Below, piece by piece: positions 24,250-32,799 of a stretch of DNA of 32,834 nt (position 1 is its first letter; every line of letters begins with the position of its first letter). The position numbers and the translations under genes were made by a program. The DNA is from Vulcanimicrobiia bacterium (lineage in GTDB: Bacteria > Eremiobacterota > Eremiobacteria > Baltobacterales > Baltobacteraceae): positions 1 through 32,834 of the forward strand of contig JAMXLG010000103.1 in assembly GCA_024281135.1 (NCBI GenBank), in the 5' to 3' direction. The notes beneath the pieces are model-generated. The model was not told the origin of the DNA. It did not search any database and saw nothing but the letters and a program-made list of their open reading frames with translations.

Positions 24250-25268
24250 CCTACGTTGAATGGCTGCGCGTCCGCAACTGCCTGCGCGTTTTGGCCATCA
24301 GTCTCGGCGTCTTTATCTTGATCGTGCTTGTGCTGCGTATCTCGTACAACAAGTACATCACCGAAGATGATGCGATCATTTCGCACGCAAAGATGCAGGC
24401 TGGTACGACCGTTACGCACAGCGCGTTGCCCGATGGTACGAAGCGCACGACGATCAATGATCCCAAAGATCGAACGACGATCGTAATCGACAATCACGGC
24501 CTCAACGGGCGCCACATAACCATCACCGAGCCGGCTTCAACTTCACATCACCATGAAAGCCATGGGGTTATCGGAAGCGTCCATGTGAACGAGGCACGCA
24601 GCGGTAACATGTCTATCACAACGATCGACACCAACGGTACGGTTCCGTTCGTCTTCTACATGGCTTTTGCGGACGTGGTTGCGTTCATCATTGCGACGTG
24701 TCTCGCGGCACCGTTTGCTCGCGAAAGCGATGGACACCTCGAATACGCACTGACCAAACCCGTCTCTCGCGAAGGGTTTGCGGTTGGGACTATAGCGGTC
24801 GATGCTGCTGCCATCGTCGCAGCGTCGGTTATGACGATTATCACGCTGATCATCTGTCAAGCGATGTTCGAAATCCCCACGTTTGACTTCAGTGGGGTCA
24901 ACATTGAGGCAATCCTCATGGGTATCGCCGCACCGTTCGCATGGTACGCGTTCTTGACCGCGGCGACCGCATCGATGAAGCGAGGCTACGGTGCAGTTCT
25001 CGGCTTCGCATGGCCGGTCGCGATTCTGCTTGTGGTTTTTGGCACGGTCTCACTTGGCGATTCGCTCGTCGGACAATTGGTACACAACGTGTCCTGGGTG
25101 ATCTCGCGCGTGATTCCGCTGAGTTACATCAGCTTCGCGATTCGAGAAAGCAGCAACGGCCAATTGGCCGGAACGGAAAACTTTGGTCCTCGTTTAGCTA
25201 TCGAATGTGTACTCTTCATCATCTATAGCGCACTGGCCGTCATCCAGTGGCGGCGTGTGGAGGCGTAA
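24246..25268 (+). CDS. ABC-2 type permease with a large His-rich extracytoplasmic loop
   Basis: The protein has 340 residues. One N-terminal membrane helix (about 13-33) is followed by a polar loop of about 100 residues (34-132). The loop contains a histidine cluster (HHHESH near 101-106) and more histidines nearby. Further helices follow from about 134 on, at roughly 134-157, 180-205, 220-240, 250-275 and 310-335. This is the layout of YtrC/D-like or ABC-2 permeases with an outside domain after the first helix. The start overlaps the ATPase stop (ATGA). It probably dimerises or works alone with the ATPase to export a lipid, peptide or toxic compound. Confidence 0.85.
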   Translation: MTYVEWLRVRNCLRVLAISLGVFILIVLVLRISYNKYITEDDAIISHAKMQAGTTVTHSALPDGTKRTTINDPKDRTTIVIDNHGLNGRHITITEPASTSHHHESHGVIGSVHVNEARSGNMSITTIDTNGTVPFVFYMAFADVVAFIIATCLAAPFARESDGHLEYALTKPVSREGFAVGTIAVDAAAIVAASVMTIITLIICQAMFEIPTFDFSGVNIEAILMGIAAPFAWYAFLTAATASMKRGYGAVLGFAWPVAILLVVFGTVSLGDSLVGQLVHNVSWVISRVIPLSYISFAIRESSNGQLAGTENFGPRLAIECVLFIIYSALAVIQWRRVEA

Positions 25269-25271
25269 ACA

Positions 25272-25442
25272 ATGGAAATCCTCGGTACGAACTTTGCGAT
25301 CACCCTCGGTTCCTGGCGCTTACGCTTCTGCCTTGCCGTCGAAGACATCGATGCGCCCATGCCGCCCAAGCCGGAAACGCCGCACCGCATTCGCATCGTC
25401 GAAGAAGAACCCCGCGTACGCCGCCGCGCAAGTGCAAACTGA
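25272..25442 (+). CDS. 56-residue small protein at the end of the GntR/ABC operon
   Basis: The ORF starts 3 bp after the permease stop and ends 10 bp before the convergent binding-protein gene. It encodes MEILGTNFAITLGSWRLRF, then CLAVEDIDAPMPPKPETP, and a basic tail with RVRRRASAN. There is one cysteine and no membrane helix. It does not carry the GWGPK motif. The tight spacing supports a real gene, but I do not recognise a family. Confidence 0.45.
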   Translation: MEILGTNFAITLGSWRLRFCLAVEDIDAPMPPKPETPHRIRIVEEEPRVRRRASAN

Positions 25443-25452
25443 AACGCGAAAA

Positions 25453-26604
25453 TTACACGACAAAGCCGCTCGGGACGGCTGATTTCTCGAACGTGAAACC
25501 CTTTGGGGTCATTTTGTAGAGGTAGATGTTGGGCAGTGTGGCGTCGCCGGCGAAGTTGAACGCATACTGCCCGACCAGCAGATTGTAGGCTCCGCCTTGC
25601 TGCAACTGTGTCAACAGTGCAAACCGGTCTTTCGCATTTGCGCGGCCCGACGCCATGATCAATAATTGCGCGGCCGCGTAGCCGAACGCTTCGAACGCAT
25701 CGATGCCGCCCACTTCACCTTGAAAATCGCGGATGAGGGTTAGCATCGACGGAATACGATCGATCGGCGGCGTCGACGACGCGACGAGCGTGCCATCCAT
25801 TGCGTCGCCGAACGGCTCGATGACCGTACCGGTAAAGAACCCGTCGCTCGCGCCGAAATCGCCTTTGTAGCCTCGTTTGCGCAGTGCATTGGCGATCGGT
25901 CCTAAGTGGTCGGGTTTCCCGGCGAAAAAGACGAATGACGGGTCGCGTTTGATCACGACGGCCGCGATGTTCTCGGGATCGTTCGTCGGCTCGACTTCGA
26001 TGATATCGGCATCGTGATGGTCGTTTTTTGCTTGCGCGACGAGGCCCGCTGCTACGTCGGCGCCGTAGTCGCCTTTCATTGTAAGTGCGATGACCTTCAA
26101 CGCATTGTGTTTCGAAAACACGGAGCGCGCGAAGAGCTGCCCTTCAGTCGAATCTTTCGTCGGCAAGCGGTAGATATTGCGGAAACCGCGCCTTGTGATT
26201 ACGTCGGCCGTAACCGAAGGAACGACGATCGCGAAATTTGCATTTGCGTATTGCGGGAGTGCCGCTAGCGTCGTATCGACGGTCAAGTTGCCGATCATGC
26301 CCATCACGGTCGGATCGGATGCCGCAACGAACACATTCGACGATGCGACCGTCGCATTGTTTTGATCGTCGAAAGTGCGCACGCCCCAATACCGCGTTAT
26401 CGACGGCGTGAAGCGATTCGTCTCGTCGACGGATGCTTGCACGCCTTTGACGATTTGCGATCCATACTGCGCGAGCGGACCCGTGAGGGGGACGTTCACG
26501 CCGATGTTGATCTGCGTCAGCACCCCGTTCTGATTCGGAAAACCGGTGTTTCCGGTAGGCAACAACGCCGCAGCCGCGCCGGCGAGAAATTCCGAACGGA
26601 GCAT
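25453..26604 (-). CDS. Periplasmic ligand-binding protein (branched-chain amino acid type)
   Basis: The protein has 383 residues. It has an N-terminal export signal (MLRSEFLAGAAAALLP; only one arginine, so Tat is uncertain). It then shows the type I periplasmic-binding fold (Peripla_BP_6): INIGVNVPLTGPLAQYGSQIVKG, then VMGMIGNLTVDTTLAALPQYA, and GYKGDFGASDGFFTG. Members bind branched-chain amino acids, amides or other small solutes for ABC uptake. No permease or ATPase genes follow. Its ATG directly abuts the prenyltransferase stop, so it is the last gene of the UbiD-UbiA run. A link to quinone metabolism is unexpected and unproven. Confidence 0.85.
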   Translation of the reverse strand: MLRSEFLAGAAAALLPTGNTGFPNQNGVLTQINIGVNVPLTGPLAQYGSQIVKGVQASVDETNRFTPSITRYWGVRTFDDQNNATVASSNVFVAASDPTVMGMIGNLTVDTTLAALPQYANANFAIVVPSVTADVITRRGFRNIYRLPTKDSTEGQLFARSVFSKHNALKVIALTMKGDYGADVAAGLVAQAKNDHHDADIIEVEPTNDPENIAAVVIKRDPSFVFFAGKPDHLGPIANALRKRGYKGDFGASDGFFTGTVIEPFGDAMDGTLVASSTPPIDRIPSMLTLIRDFQGEVGGIDAFEAFGYAAAQLLIMASGRANAKDRFALLTQLQQGGAYNLLVGQYAFNFAGDATLPNIYLYKMTPKGFTFEKSAVPSGFVV

Positions 26605-27453
26605 TTACCGAACTACGAACCCGCCGACGGTTGCGACGAGGAAGACGATCGAGAAGACCATGTTGCTGATAAATATACGTTCGTTGAGGACAAAAACGTT
26701 CTCAGCAAGCCCATAAAGACGGTCTTCGTAGACGGTCAGCACGATGGCGGCCGCGACGCCCGCATAGTAGAGCCAACCGGCGTTCGCGAGAATACCAGCG
26801 AGTGCGAGTAAGAGCACCATCGCGCCGTGCAGGGCGATCGGCAGCCACCGTCCCGCGCCTTCGCCGAAACGGGCCGGAAGTGAGTAGATGCCCTGCTCGC
26901 GATCGGTCGGCAGATCCATGAGCGCGTACGCGATATCGAATCCGGCGACCCAGACGGTAACGGCAGCAAAGACCAAAAATGCGCTGACGCTAACCGTTCC
27001 CGTGATGCCGATGTACGCGCCGAGCGGCGCGAGGCCGTCCACGGCGCCCAGAACGAAGTGGACGAGCCACGTGAAGCGTTTGCAGAGCGGATAGACCAGT
27101 ACGCCGAGCGCGGCAATCGGCATGAGCTTCACGCAGAGCGGATTGAGCATCCACGCCGAGAGCAAGAGCAACGCAAAGCCGAGCACGATGGCCCAGACCA
27201 TCACCGCCGGCGAGAGCACGCCGCTTGCGACCGCGCGGCGAGCGGTGCGTGGATTGCGCGCGTCGATGTCGCGGTCGAAATACCGATTTGCCGCCATCGC
27301 CGCCGTACGCGCGCCGAAGACGGCGAGCGTAATCCACAGCAGCGACCACGCGGAGGGAACGCCGCGCGCGCCGAGCACCGCGCCGACGTACGCGAACGGC
27401 AATGCGAAGAGCGTGTGCTCGATACGAATCTCGCGAAGAAATACCTTAACCAT
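26605..27453 (-). CDS. ubiA: UbiA family prenyltransferase (quinone biosynthesis)
   Basis: The protein has 282 residues with eight or nine membrane helices. Both aspartate-rich motifs of the UbiA family are present: NRYFDRDIDARNPRT near 57-71 and DIAYALMDLPTDREQGIYSL near 173-192. UbiA enzymes attach an isoprenoid chain to an aromatic acid in the membrane. Next to a UbiD decarboxylase this fits 4-hydroxybenzoate prenylation, or the MqnP step of the futalosine menaquinone pathway. The sequence alone does not decide which. Its start overlaps the UbiD end by 8 bp. Confidence 0.9.
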   Translation of the reverse strand: MVKVFLREIRIEHTLFALPFAYVGAVLGARGVPSAWSLLWITLAVFGARTAAMAANRYFDRDIDARNPRTARRAVASGVLSPAVMVWAIVLGFALLLLSAWMLNPLCVKLMPIAALGVLVYPLCKRFTWLVHFVLGAVDGLAPLGAYIGITGTVSVSAFLVFAAVTVWVAGFDIAYALMDLPTDREQGIYSLPARFGEGAGRWLPIALHGAMVLLLALAGILANAGWLYYAGVAAAIVLTVYEDRLYGLAENVFVLNERIFISNMVFSIVFLVATVGGFVVR

Positions 27454-28966
27454 TGTCGCGCATCAACCGTTCGTAGGCGCCGGGGCCTTGTCCCGACCAC
27501 GTGTCGGAATGCAACGACTTCGCAGTGCGATCCAATCCATAATCACGCCAGCGCTCGTTCACGAGCGCTTTCGTCTCCTTATTCATAACGATATCTGGCG
27601 GCCATTGGCGCGTGTATCCTTCGCTTGCGCTCTTGCGCGTTGCATCGATGCCGATCTTCGTGCCGTACGCAACGCTGTACGAACCATGGTCCAGATCGTC
27701 CACCGGCCCCGGCATCATCACGACGTCGCGCTCCGGTGCGAGGTTATTCAGTACGAACCATGCCACGCTCCGCGTATCTTGTACGTCGATGTCGTCATCG
27801 ACGATCAGAAGAACACGCGTGAGCATCATCATATGTCCGAGCCCCCAAAGCGCGTTCATCACTTTTTTCGCATGGCCGGGGTACTGTTTGCGAATCGACA
27901 CGATTGCGAGATTATGGAAGCCGCCTTCGACCGGTAAATTCATGTCGACGACTTCCGGCAGCACCATCTGCAGGAGCGGCAAGAAGAGGCGTTCCGTCGC
28001 TTTCCCGATCCACGCGTCTTCCATCGGCGGTTTGCCGACGACGGTCGCCGCATAAATCGGATTGCGGCGATGCGTGATGCAGGTAACATGAAACGTCGGG
28101 TATTGATCGGCAAGGCTGTACACGCCGGTATGATCGCCGAACGGACCTTCGGTGCGAAGATCGGTGTTGTCGACATAGCCTTCGATGACAAACTCGGCGT
28201 CGGCCGGTACCTTCACGTCGATCGTCTTCGCCTGCACGAGCGAAACCGGCTTTCCGCGTAACAATCCCGCAAACGCAAATTCATCGAGCACCGGCGGCAG
28301 CGGCGCTGTTGCCGCATAGGTGAGGGTCGGGTCGCTGCCGATCGCAACGGCGACGGGTACCTTATCGCCCCACAACGCCGCGTGCGCGCGTCCTTGTTTG
28401 TGACGTTGCCAATGCATGCCCGTTTCGCGCGCATTGTACACTTGCATCCGGTACATCCCGACGTTGGGCCGGTTCGTGCGCGGATCTTTCGTAATGACGA
28501 GCGGCAGCGTGATGAACGGACCGGCATCGAGCGGCCATGTCGTGAGGACGGGAAGCTTCGTCAAATCCGGTTGCTGTATCACGACATCTTGAACGGAACC
28601 ATCGCGAACGGTTTTGGGAATCGCATTTGCGAGTGGCGCGAAGCGTTTGAGCGCGCTGAGCTTTTCACCCCACGATGAACCCGGCGGAGAGAGATCGATG
28701 AGCTCGCGTAAACGGTTCGCCGCTTCATCGAGACGATCTGCGCCGAAAGCGAGCGCCATCCGGCGCTGCGAACCGAATTGATTGGTCAGCACCGGAAAGC
28801 TGCTGCCTTTTACGCTTTCAAAAAGCAGCGCGGGACCGCCGGCCTTAACGACGCGATCGGTGATCTCTGCTATTTCGAGATACGGATCCACCGTAGCAGA
28901 GATCGTGTGGAGTTCGCCCACGCGTTTGAGTGCATCGACGAACGACCGCAGGGAATCGAAGGGCAT
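27446..28966 (-). CDS. ubiD: UbiD family decarboxylase (prenylated-FMN type)
   Basis: The protein has 506 residues, the usual UbiD size. Family motifs are RPNVGMYRMQVYN and GMHWQRHKQGRAH around the cofactor, and the catalytic block GYVDNTDLRTEGPFGDHTGVYS. PPMEDAWIGKATERL and VDDLDHGSYSVAYGTKIGIDATRK lie towards the end. It removes the carboxyl of an aromatic acid using prenylated FMN made by a UbiX enzyme, which is not in this window. It is the first gene of a run with UbiA and the binding protein, so it is probably in menaquinone or ubiquinone synthesis (MqnL-like or UbiD-like). Confidence 0.93.
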   Translation of the reverse strand: MPFDSLRSFVDALKRVGELHTISATVDPYLEIAEITDRVVKAGGPALLFESVKGSSFPVLTNQFGSQRRMALAFGADRLDEAANRLRELIDLSPPGSSWGEKLSALKRFAPLANAIPKTVRDGSVQDVVIQQPDLTKLPVLTTWPLDAGPFITLPLVITKDPRTNRPNVGMYRMQVYNARETGMHWQRHKQGRAHAALWGDKVPVAVAIGSDPTLTYAATAPLPPVLDEFAFAGLLRGKPVSLVQAKTIDVKVPADAEFVIEGYVDNTDLRTEGPFGDHTGVYSLADQYPTFHVTCITHRRNPIYAATVVGKPPMEDAWIGKATERLFLPLLQMVLPEVVDMNLPVEGGFHNLAIVSIRKQYPGHAKKVMNALWGLGHMMMLTRVLLIVDDDIDVQDTRSVAWFVLNNLAPERDVVMMPGPVDDLDHGSYSVAYGTKIGIDATRKSASEGYTRQWPPDIVMNKETKALVNERWRDYGLDRTAKSLHSDTWSGQGPGAYERLMRDNG

Positions 28967-28992
28967 AACGAGGCCATTCGGTGGGGCTGCCG

Positions 28993-28998
28993 TAGTAA
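28993..28998 (+). promoter_or_regulatory. Weak -10-like box TAGTAA before the DUF5069 gene
   Basis: TAGTAA ends 6 nt before the ATG at 29005, the spacing seen for the TACGAT boxes. The divergent gap to UbiD is only 38 bp, so a leaderless transcript would fit. No -35 box is evident, so this is weak. Confidence 0.25.
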
Positions 28999-29004
28999 CC
29001 CCGC

Positions 29005-29448
29005 ATGGAACCGTTGGATTTATCGGTGCGTCCGCCCCGTTCGTGCTACGAAGAACTTGATGGTCTCGTGTTCATGCCCCGGACCATCGACAAGCTGCGC
29101 GCGCTTCTGCCGGGCGGAAATCCCGGTGGATATCTCATTAACACGAAAATCTTGGGCATGTCGGGTTACCTGCTGAACCGTCTCGGGATTACGGAAGAGG
29201 TGTTGTCGTCCGTCGTCGCGTCCGCGAAAGATGAGACGGAAGTAGCAGCATGGCTACGGGCGAATACCGACGCGTCGCAGTGGTCTGCTATCAACGAAAC
29301 GTTGCGTCGCATTCGGCCGAAGCACGCGGAAGACGAAACGTTTTTCCGCAATATGTATGCTGAGGTTTTAGCCGCCGATCCGCAACTCGAGTACACACTC
29401 GACATCATCGAAGCCGACGATCGTCGCATGTTTGGAGCAAACGCATAA
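29005..29448 (+). CDS. DUF5069 domain protein
   Basis: The protein has 147 residues, the family's usual size. It opens LDLSVRPPRSCYEELDGLVFMPRTIDKLRA, which matches the conserved DUF5069 N-terminus. The rest is helical with no membrane segment. The function of DUF5069 is unknown to me. The gene is divergent from UbiD by 38 bp and its stop directly abuts the next ATG. Confidence 0.85.
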   Translation: MEPLDLSVRPPRSCYEELDGLVFMPRTIDKLRALLPGGNPGGYLINTKILGMSGYLLNRLGITEEVLSSVVASAKDETEVAAWLRANTDASQWSAINETLRRIRPKHAEDETFFRNMYAEVLAADPQLEYTLDIIEADDRRMFGANA

Positions 29449-29739
29449 ATGCAATTCATGGCAGTGGTCCGCAGGTTGACGGAGTCATTTCCAAAAGAAA
29501 AGTTCGACGCGCTCCTCGACGACGAAGCCGAAGGCGTACGCCGGTTATATGCTGAGGGCATCGTGCGCATGGTATGGAGCCGGGAAGACGTACTCGGCGC
29601 GTGTTTATTACTCGAAGCGGATTCGCGCGAGCACGCTGAGTCTTCGCTCATGACGTTGCCGCTCTTCCACCACAAAATGGTCGAGTACCAACTCGTCCCA
29701 ATGCGTGGCTACCGCGGCTTCGGCCCCATGTCCGTGTAG
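29449..29739 (+). CDS. Muconolactone-isomerase-like small protein (ferredoxin-like fold)
   Basis: The protein has 96 residues. The pattern MQFMAVVRRL, a helix with FPKEKFDALLDDEAEGVRRLYAEG, VRMVWSREDVLGACLLLEA, and LPLFHHKMVEYQLVPMRGYRGFG fits the dimeric alpha-beta barrel seen in muconolactone delta-isomerase and related proteins. No catalytic proof is possible. It starts on the base after the DUF5069 stop. Its 3' end overlaps the convergent acetyltransferase gene by 31 bp. Confidence 0.75.
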   Translation: MQFMAVVRRLTESFPKEKFDALLDDEAEGVRRLYAEGIVRMVWSREDVLGACLLLEADSREHAESSLMTLPLFHHKMVEYQLVPMRGYRGFGPMSV

Positions 29740-30161
29740 CGTTCCATCCACAGTTCCGGCTTTGCAAGTGGCCTAAAGCCGTAACGGGCGTATAAACCGT
29801 GTGCGCTCGATGTAGCGAGAATTACGCGACGCAGGCCTTGCAAGTCGGGATGCTCGAGGACGCATTCGATCATCCATTTTCCGAGCCCGTTACCGCGTGC
29901 ATCTGGTTCTACGAAAACGTCGCACAGCCACGCAAAATCTGCACAATCGGTTACAACGCGTGCGAACCCCACCGTTCGTTCGTCGCGTTCGTCGACGACG
30001 ACGAAGCAGAGGGACGTTTCCAGCGTGCGCGCGATGCGCTCACGTGGTCGTTCCGCTGCCCAATACGAACGGCGGAGAAACGATTCAACCGTATCGAGCG
30101 AGATGCGCGAAGGATCGGTCGTTAGGAAATAGGGTTCTTTACGCCGTTCGTACGTCTGCAT
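29709..30161 (-). CDS. GNAT family N-acetyltransferase (third of three)
   Basis: The protein has 150 residues from the ATG at 30161; the longer open frame upstream is a shadow of the next gene. It shows a GNAT core: RTVGFARVVTDCADFAWLCD, the acetyl-CoA loop VEPDARGNGLGKWMIECVL, and SAHGLYARYGFRPLAKPELWM. It is similar in type to the YjaB/ArsN-like small acetyltransferases. It overlaps the preceding acetyltransferase by 23 bp and the convergent isomerase-like gene by 31 bp. The substrate is unknown. Confidence 0.85.
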   Translation of the reverse strand: MQTYERRKEPYFLTTDPSRISLDTVESFLRRSYWAAERPRERIARTLETSLCFVVVDERDERTVGFARVVTDCADFAWLCDVFVEPDARGNGLGKWMIECVLEHPDLQGLRRVILATSSAHGLYARYGFRPLAKPELWMERYTDMGPKPR

Positions 30162-30738
30162 GAAGCCGTGACGCGAGGCTCTCTTTGACCGCCGGCCATT
30201 CGGGTCGAATGATGCTGTAGAACGACGTGTCGCGAATCTCGCCGGTTTCGGGTTTGATGCGAAACGAACGGAGCGTTCCTTCGTACGTTGCACCGATGCG
30301 CTCGATTGCGTCGCGCGAGCGCATGTTGATCGCTTCCGCCTTGAGCTGCACGCGTTCGGCGTTCCAACGTTCGAATGCGTATTCGAGCAGAAGAAATTTG
30401 CATTCGGTGTTGACGTGTGTACGCCAGAAGCGCTTTGCGATGAACGTCCAGCCGATTTCCAGCTTACGATGTTGCGGCTGAATATCCGCATAGCGCGTCG
30501 ATCCGATAACCTCATTGCTTGGTTTGTCGATGATCGCGAACGCCAGCCGGTCACCGCCGGCCGTGGCGTCGGCAAACCACTCTTCCGTGGCTGCGTCGCT
30601 GAGAAACGGATTCGTCCCAAAGACGAGTTCCCACAATGCGGGATCCCCACAGTTGGCTCGCAACTCGCGCAGATGATGAAGCGCCACTGGTTCCAATCGC
30701 ACACGTGGCCCTTCAAGAATGAGTTCTTGGTCGATCAT
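30139..30738 (-). CDS. GNAT family acetyltransferase, RimJ/RimL-like (second of three)
   Basis: The protein has 199 residues from the ATG at 30738. The pattern LEGPRVRLEPVALHHLREL, GSTRYADIQPQHRKLEIGWTF, NTECKFLLLEYAFERW and NMRSRDAIERIGATYEGTLR is that of the RimJ/RimL group (Acetyltransf_3). That group often acetylates ribosomal-protein N-termini or small amines. It lies 35 bp after the first acetyltransferase and overlaps the third. Confidence 0.88.
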   Translation of the reverse strand: MIDQELILEGPRVRLEPVALHHLRELRANCGDPALWELVFGTNPFLSDAATEEWFADATAGGDRLAFAIIDKPSNEVIGSTRYADIQPQHRKLEIGWTFIAKRFWRTHVNTECKFLLLEYAFERWNAERVQLKAEAINMRSRDAIERIGATYEGTLRSFRIKPETGEIRDTSFYSIIRPEWPAVKESLASRLHADVRTA

Positions 30739-30773
30739 CACGACGATTCCATCACATAGGGTCAATAGGAACG

Positions 30774-31214
30774 CTAAAGTGGCAACTCCATGTACGTCGG
30801 GTGTTCGTACGACACGGGACCAAAAGGTGCGCATTCCGCGAAGCCAAGCGAAAGATACAGCTGATACGCTGCCTGCAGCTGCCCTTTGTCCGTGTCGAGC
30901 ACGAGACGGCGATAACCGCGCCCGCGAGCATGCTCTGCTGCATCGTTCATCAAGGCGCGTGCAAGACCATGACCGCGTGCATTTGGGCGTACGTAGAGAC
31001 GCTGAATGATCGCAGACTCATCATCGAAGTGCGTGACGAAGACGCAGCCTGCGGCGTCGCCGTCGAGCGTTGCAAGCATGGCTACGTTCGCGCTTCCGTC
31101 GGAAACGGGCACGTAATCGTGACGAAGATCGGGCGGCAGTGACTCTTCGTATTCAGCGACGAGCTCGGAGAGCTGTTTCCGCTCCTCGTGTGAACGGACG
31201 ATCGACGTCGGCAT
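30774..31214 (-). CDS. GNAT family N-acetyltransferase (first of three)
   Basis: The protein has 146 residues. The GNAT core shows GCVFVTHFDDESAIIQRLYV, the acetyl-CoA loop RPNARGHGLARALMNDAAEHA, and AAYQLYLSLGFAECAPF. It starts 2 bp after the histidine kinase stop, so it is read with the two-component genes. The substrate is unknown. Confidence 0.88.
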   Translation of the reverse strand: MPTSIVRSHEERKQLSELVAEYEESLPPDLRHDYVPVSDGSANVAMLATLDGDAAGCVFVTHFDDESAIIQRLYVRPNARGHGLARALMNDAAEHARGRGYRRLVLDTDKGQLQAAYQLYLSLGFAECAPFGPVSYEHPTYMELPL

Positions 31215-31216
31215 TC

Positions 31217-32128
31217 TTACGACATCAACGGGATTTCAACGACAAAGGATGCACCGCCCGGACGATCCGAGAGTGCAATCGTCCCTTCGTGAGCGCGCGC
31301 GACCCACTGCGCGATGGCGAGTCCCAGCCCCGTACCGGCCGCCTCGCCATTGCGGAAGAACCGTTCGAAGACGCGGTCGCGCGACTCGCTTGGCACGCCG
31401 GGGCCGTCATCGGTAACGCTTAGTTGCGCGCGTCCGCCGCTTGAACCGCATGATACGACGATCGCCGAGCGCGCGTGGTGCAGCGCGTTTTCGAGCAGAT
31501 TACGGATCAGCTCGCGAAGGCGTCGCGCGTCGCCGTTGACGATCGCCGACGCGACGTTCGTTTCGATCGTAAGTCCGGCCGAAGTGGCACGTGTGCGAAA
31601 CTCGGCGACGCCGTCATAGGCGATCGCTGCGAGATCGACGGGTTCGCGTGCAAGCAGCGTCGTCGACGGAGAGCGCGCAAGCGTCAAAAGGTCGGAGATG
31701 ACGCCGCTTGCATCGAGCGATGTTTTTACGATAAGCTCGAGCGCCTCGCGCATCGACGCCTCGCCGGCGTTGCGCGACGCTTGTGCAACGGACGAGATCG
31801 TCGCGAGCGGCGAACGAAGCTCGTGGGCCGCATCGGCGATGAACTCACGCTCGCGAGCGCGCGCCGAGAGCCACGGCGCAACGGAGATGCGCGCGAGGAG
31901 CCACGATGCGATGCCCACGAGAATCAAGAGCGGAATATCGAACGCGACGATGGTCAACGCAACGCGCTGCATCGCATGCGTATATGCCGCTGCACCTTCC
32001 GGCGTGGAAAGCGCAGGCAACAACAAACTGTGATATTGCGTACCGACGAAGAGATACGCGCCGATGGAAAGGACCGCCAGGACCGCTGCGAAGACTGCAA
32101 GATACAGCGCGACGAGCCTGGAGATCAC
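31217..32128 (-). CDS. Sensor histidine kinase (HisKA-HATPase)
   Basis: The protein has 303 residues, short for the class. Two membrane helices (about 8-30 and 58-80) enclose a small extracytoplasmic loop, and there is at most a degenerate HAMP region. The HisKA phosphoacceptor is FIADAAHELRSPLATISSV. The ATPase has the N box LRELIRNLLENALHHA, G1 VTDDGPGV, the F box FERFF, and G2 GTGLGLAIAQWV. It pairs with the OmpR-type regulator encoded just upstream (4-bp overlap). Confidence 0.93.
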   Translation of the reverse strand: MISRLVALYLAVFAAVLAVLSIGAYLFVGTQYHSLLLPALSTPEGAAAYTHAMQRVALTIVAFDIPLLILVGIASWLLARISVAPWLSARAREREFIADAAHELRSPLATISSVAQASRNAGEASMREALELIVKTSLDASGVISDLLTLARSPSTTLLAREPVDLAAIAYDGVAEFRTRATSAGLTIETNVASAIVNGDARRLRELIRNLLENALHHARSAIVVSCGSSGGRAQLSVTDDGPGVPSESRDRVFERFFRNGEAAGTGLGLAIAQWVARAHEGTIALSDRPGGASFVVEIPLMS

Positions 32129-32793
32129 GTCGCTAGTTTATATCCGACGCCCCACACGGTGACGATCAGGTCGCGTGCTCCCGCCGTTTTCAACTTACGG
32201 CGAAGCTGGCTAATATAGACGTCCACGATGTTGCTCGAACCCTCGAACTCGTAGTCCCAAACGTGTTCGAGCAGTTGCGCACGGGAGAATGCGATTCCCG
32301 CATTGCGCGCGAGAAACTCGAGCAGGCGGAATTCGGTCGTGCCGAGTTCGATCGACTTACCGTTGAACACCGCCGTGCGCGCCCCGACGTCGACCACCAG
32401 CCCACCCGCGACGAAGCGCTCTTGCACCGGCATATTGCCACGGCGCAGGAGTGCCTTCAGGCGAGCGATTAGCTCGTCTTCCGCAAACGGCTTCGCAAGA
32501 TAGTCGTCGGCTCCTGAATCGAGCCCGGTGACTCGGTCTTCGACGCCGTCGCGAGCAGTGAGCATCAGAATCGGTGTCTGAATCTGATTGGCGCGCGCGG
32601 TTTCCGCGATCGAGAATCCGTCGCGGCGCGGCAGTCCGACGTCGACGATCGCCACGTCGTAGGTGCCGCGCAACAGATAATCGAGGCCCGATTCCCCGTC
32701 GGCGGCGACGTCAACGGCGTAGCGGCGCGCTTCGAGCATTGAGCGCACCGAGTTCGCTACGACGCGGTTGTCTTCAATCACGAGGATACGCAT
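32125..32793 (-). CDS. OmpR/PhoB family response regulator
   Basis: The protein has 222 residues. The receiver domain (about 1-115) has acidic residues VIEDN, the phosphoacceptor in VAIVDVGLPRRDG, the threonine in LMLTARD, and the lysine in YLAKPFAEDEL. The winged-helix output (about 125-220) has TEFRLLEFLARNAG, DVYISQLRRKLK and VWGVGYKLA. A ribosome site (GAGG, 6 nt) precedes the ATG, and TAGAAT upstream is a likely -10 box. It leads a run of kinase and three acetyltransferase genes. Confidence 0.95.
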   Translation of the reverse strand: MRILVIEDNRVVANSVRSMLEARRYAVDVAADGESGLDYLLRGTYDVAIVDVGLPRRDGFSIAETARANQIQTPILMLTARDGVEDRVTGLDSGADDYLAKPFAEDELIARLKALLRRGNMPVQERFVAGGLVVDVGARTAVFNGKSIELGTTEFRLLEFLARNAGIAFSRAQLLEHVWDYEFEGSSNIVDVYISQLRRKLKTAGARDLIVTVWGVGYKLAT

Positions 32794-32799
32794 CTAAGA

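Noticed and set aside
30162..30716. N-terminal extension of the third GNAT
   Set aside because: It is the shadow of the RimJ/RimL-like gene, rich in Ser and Arg and without GNAT features.
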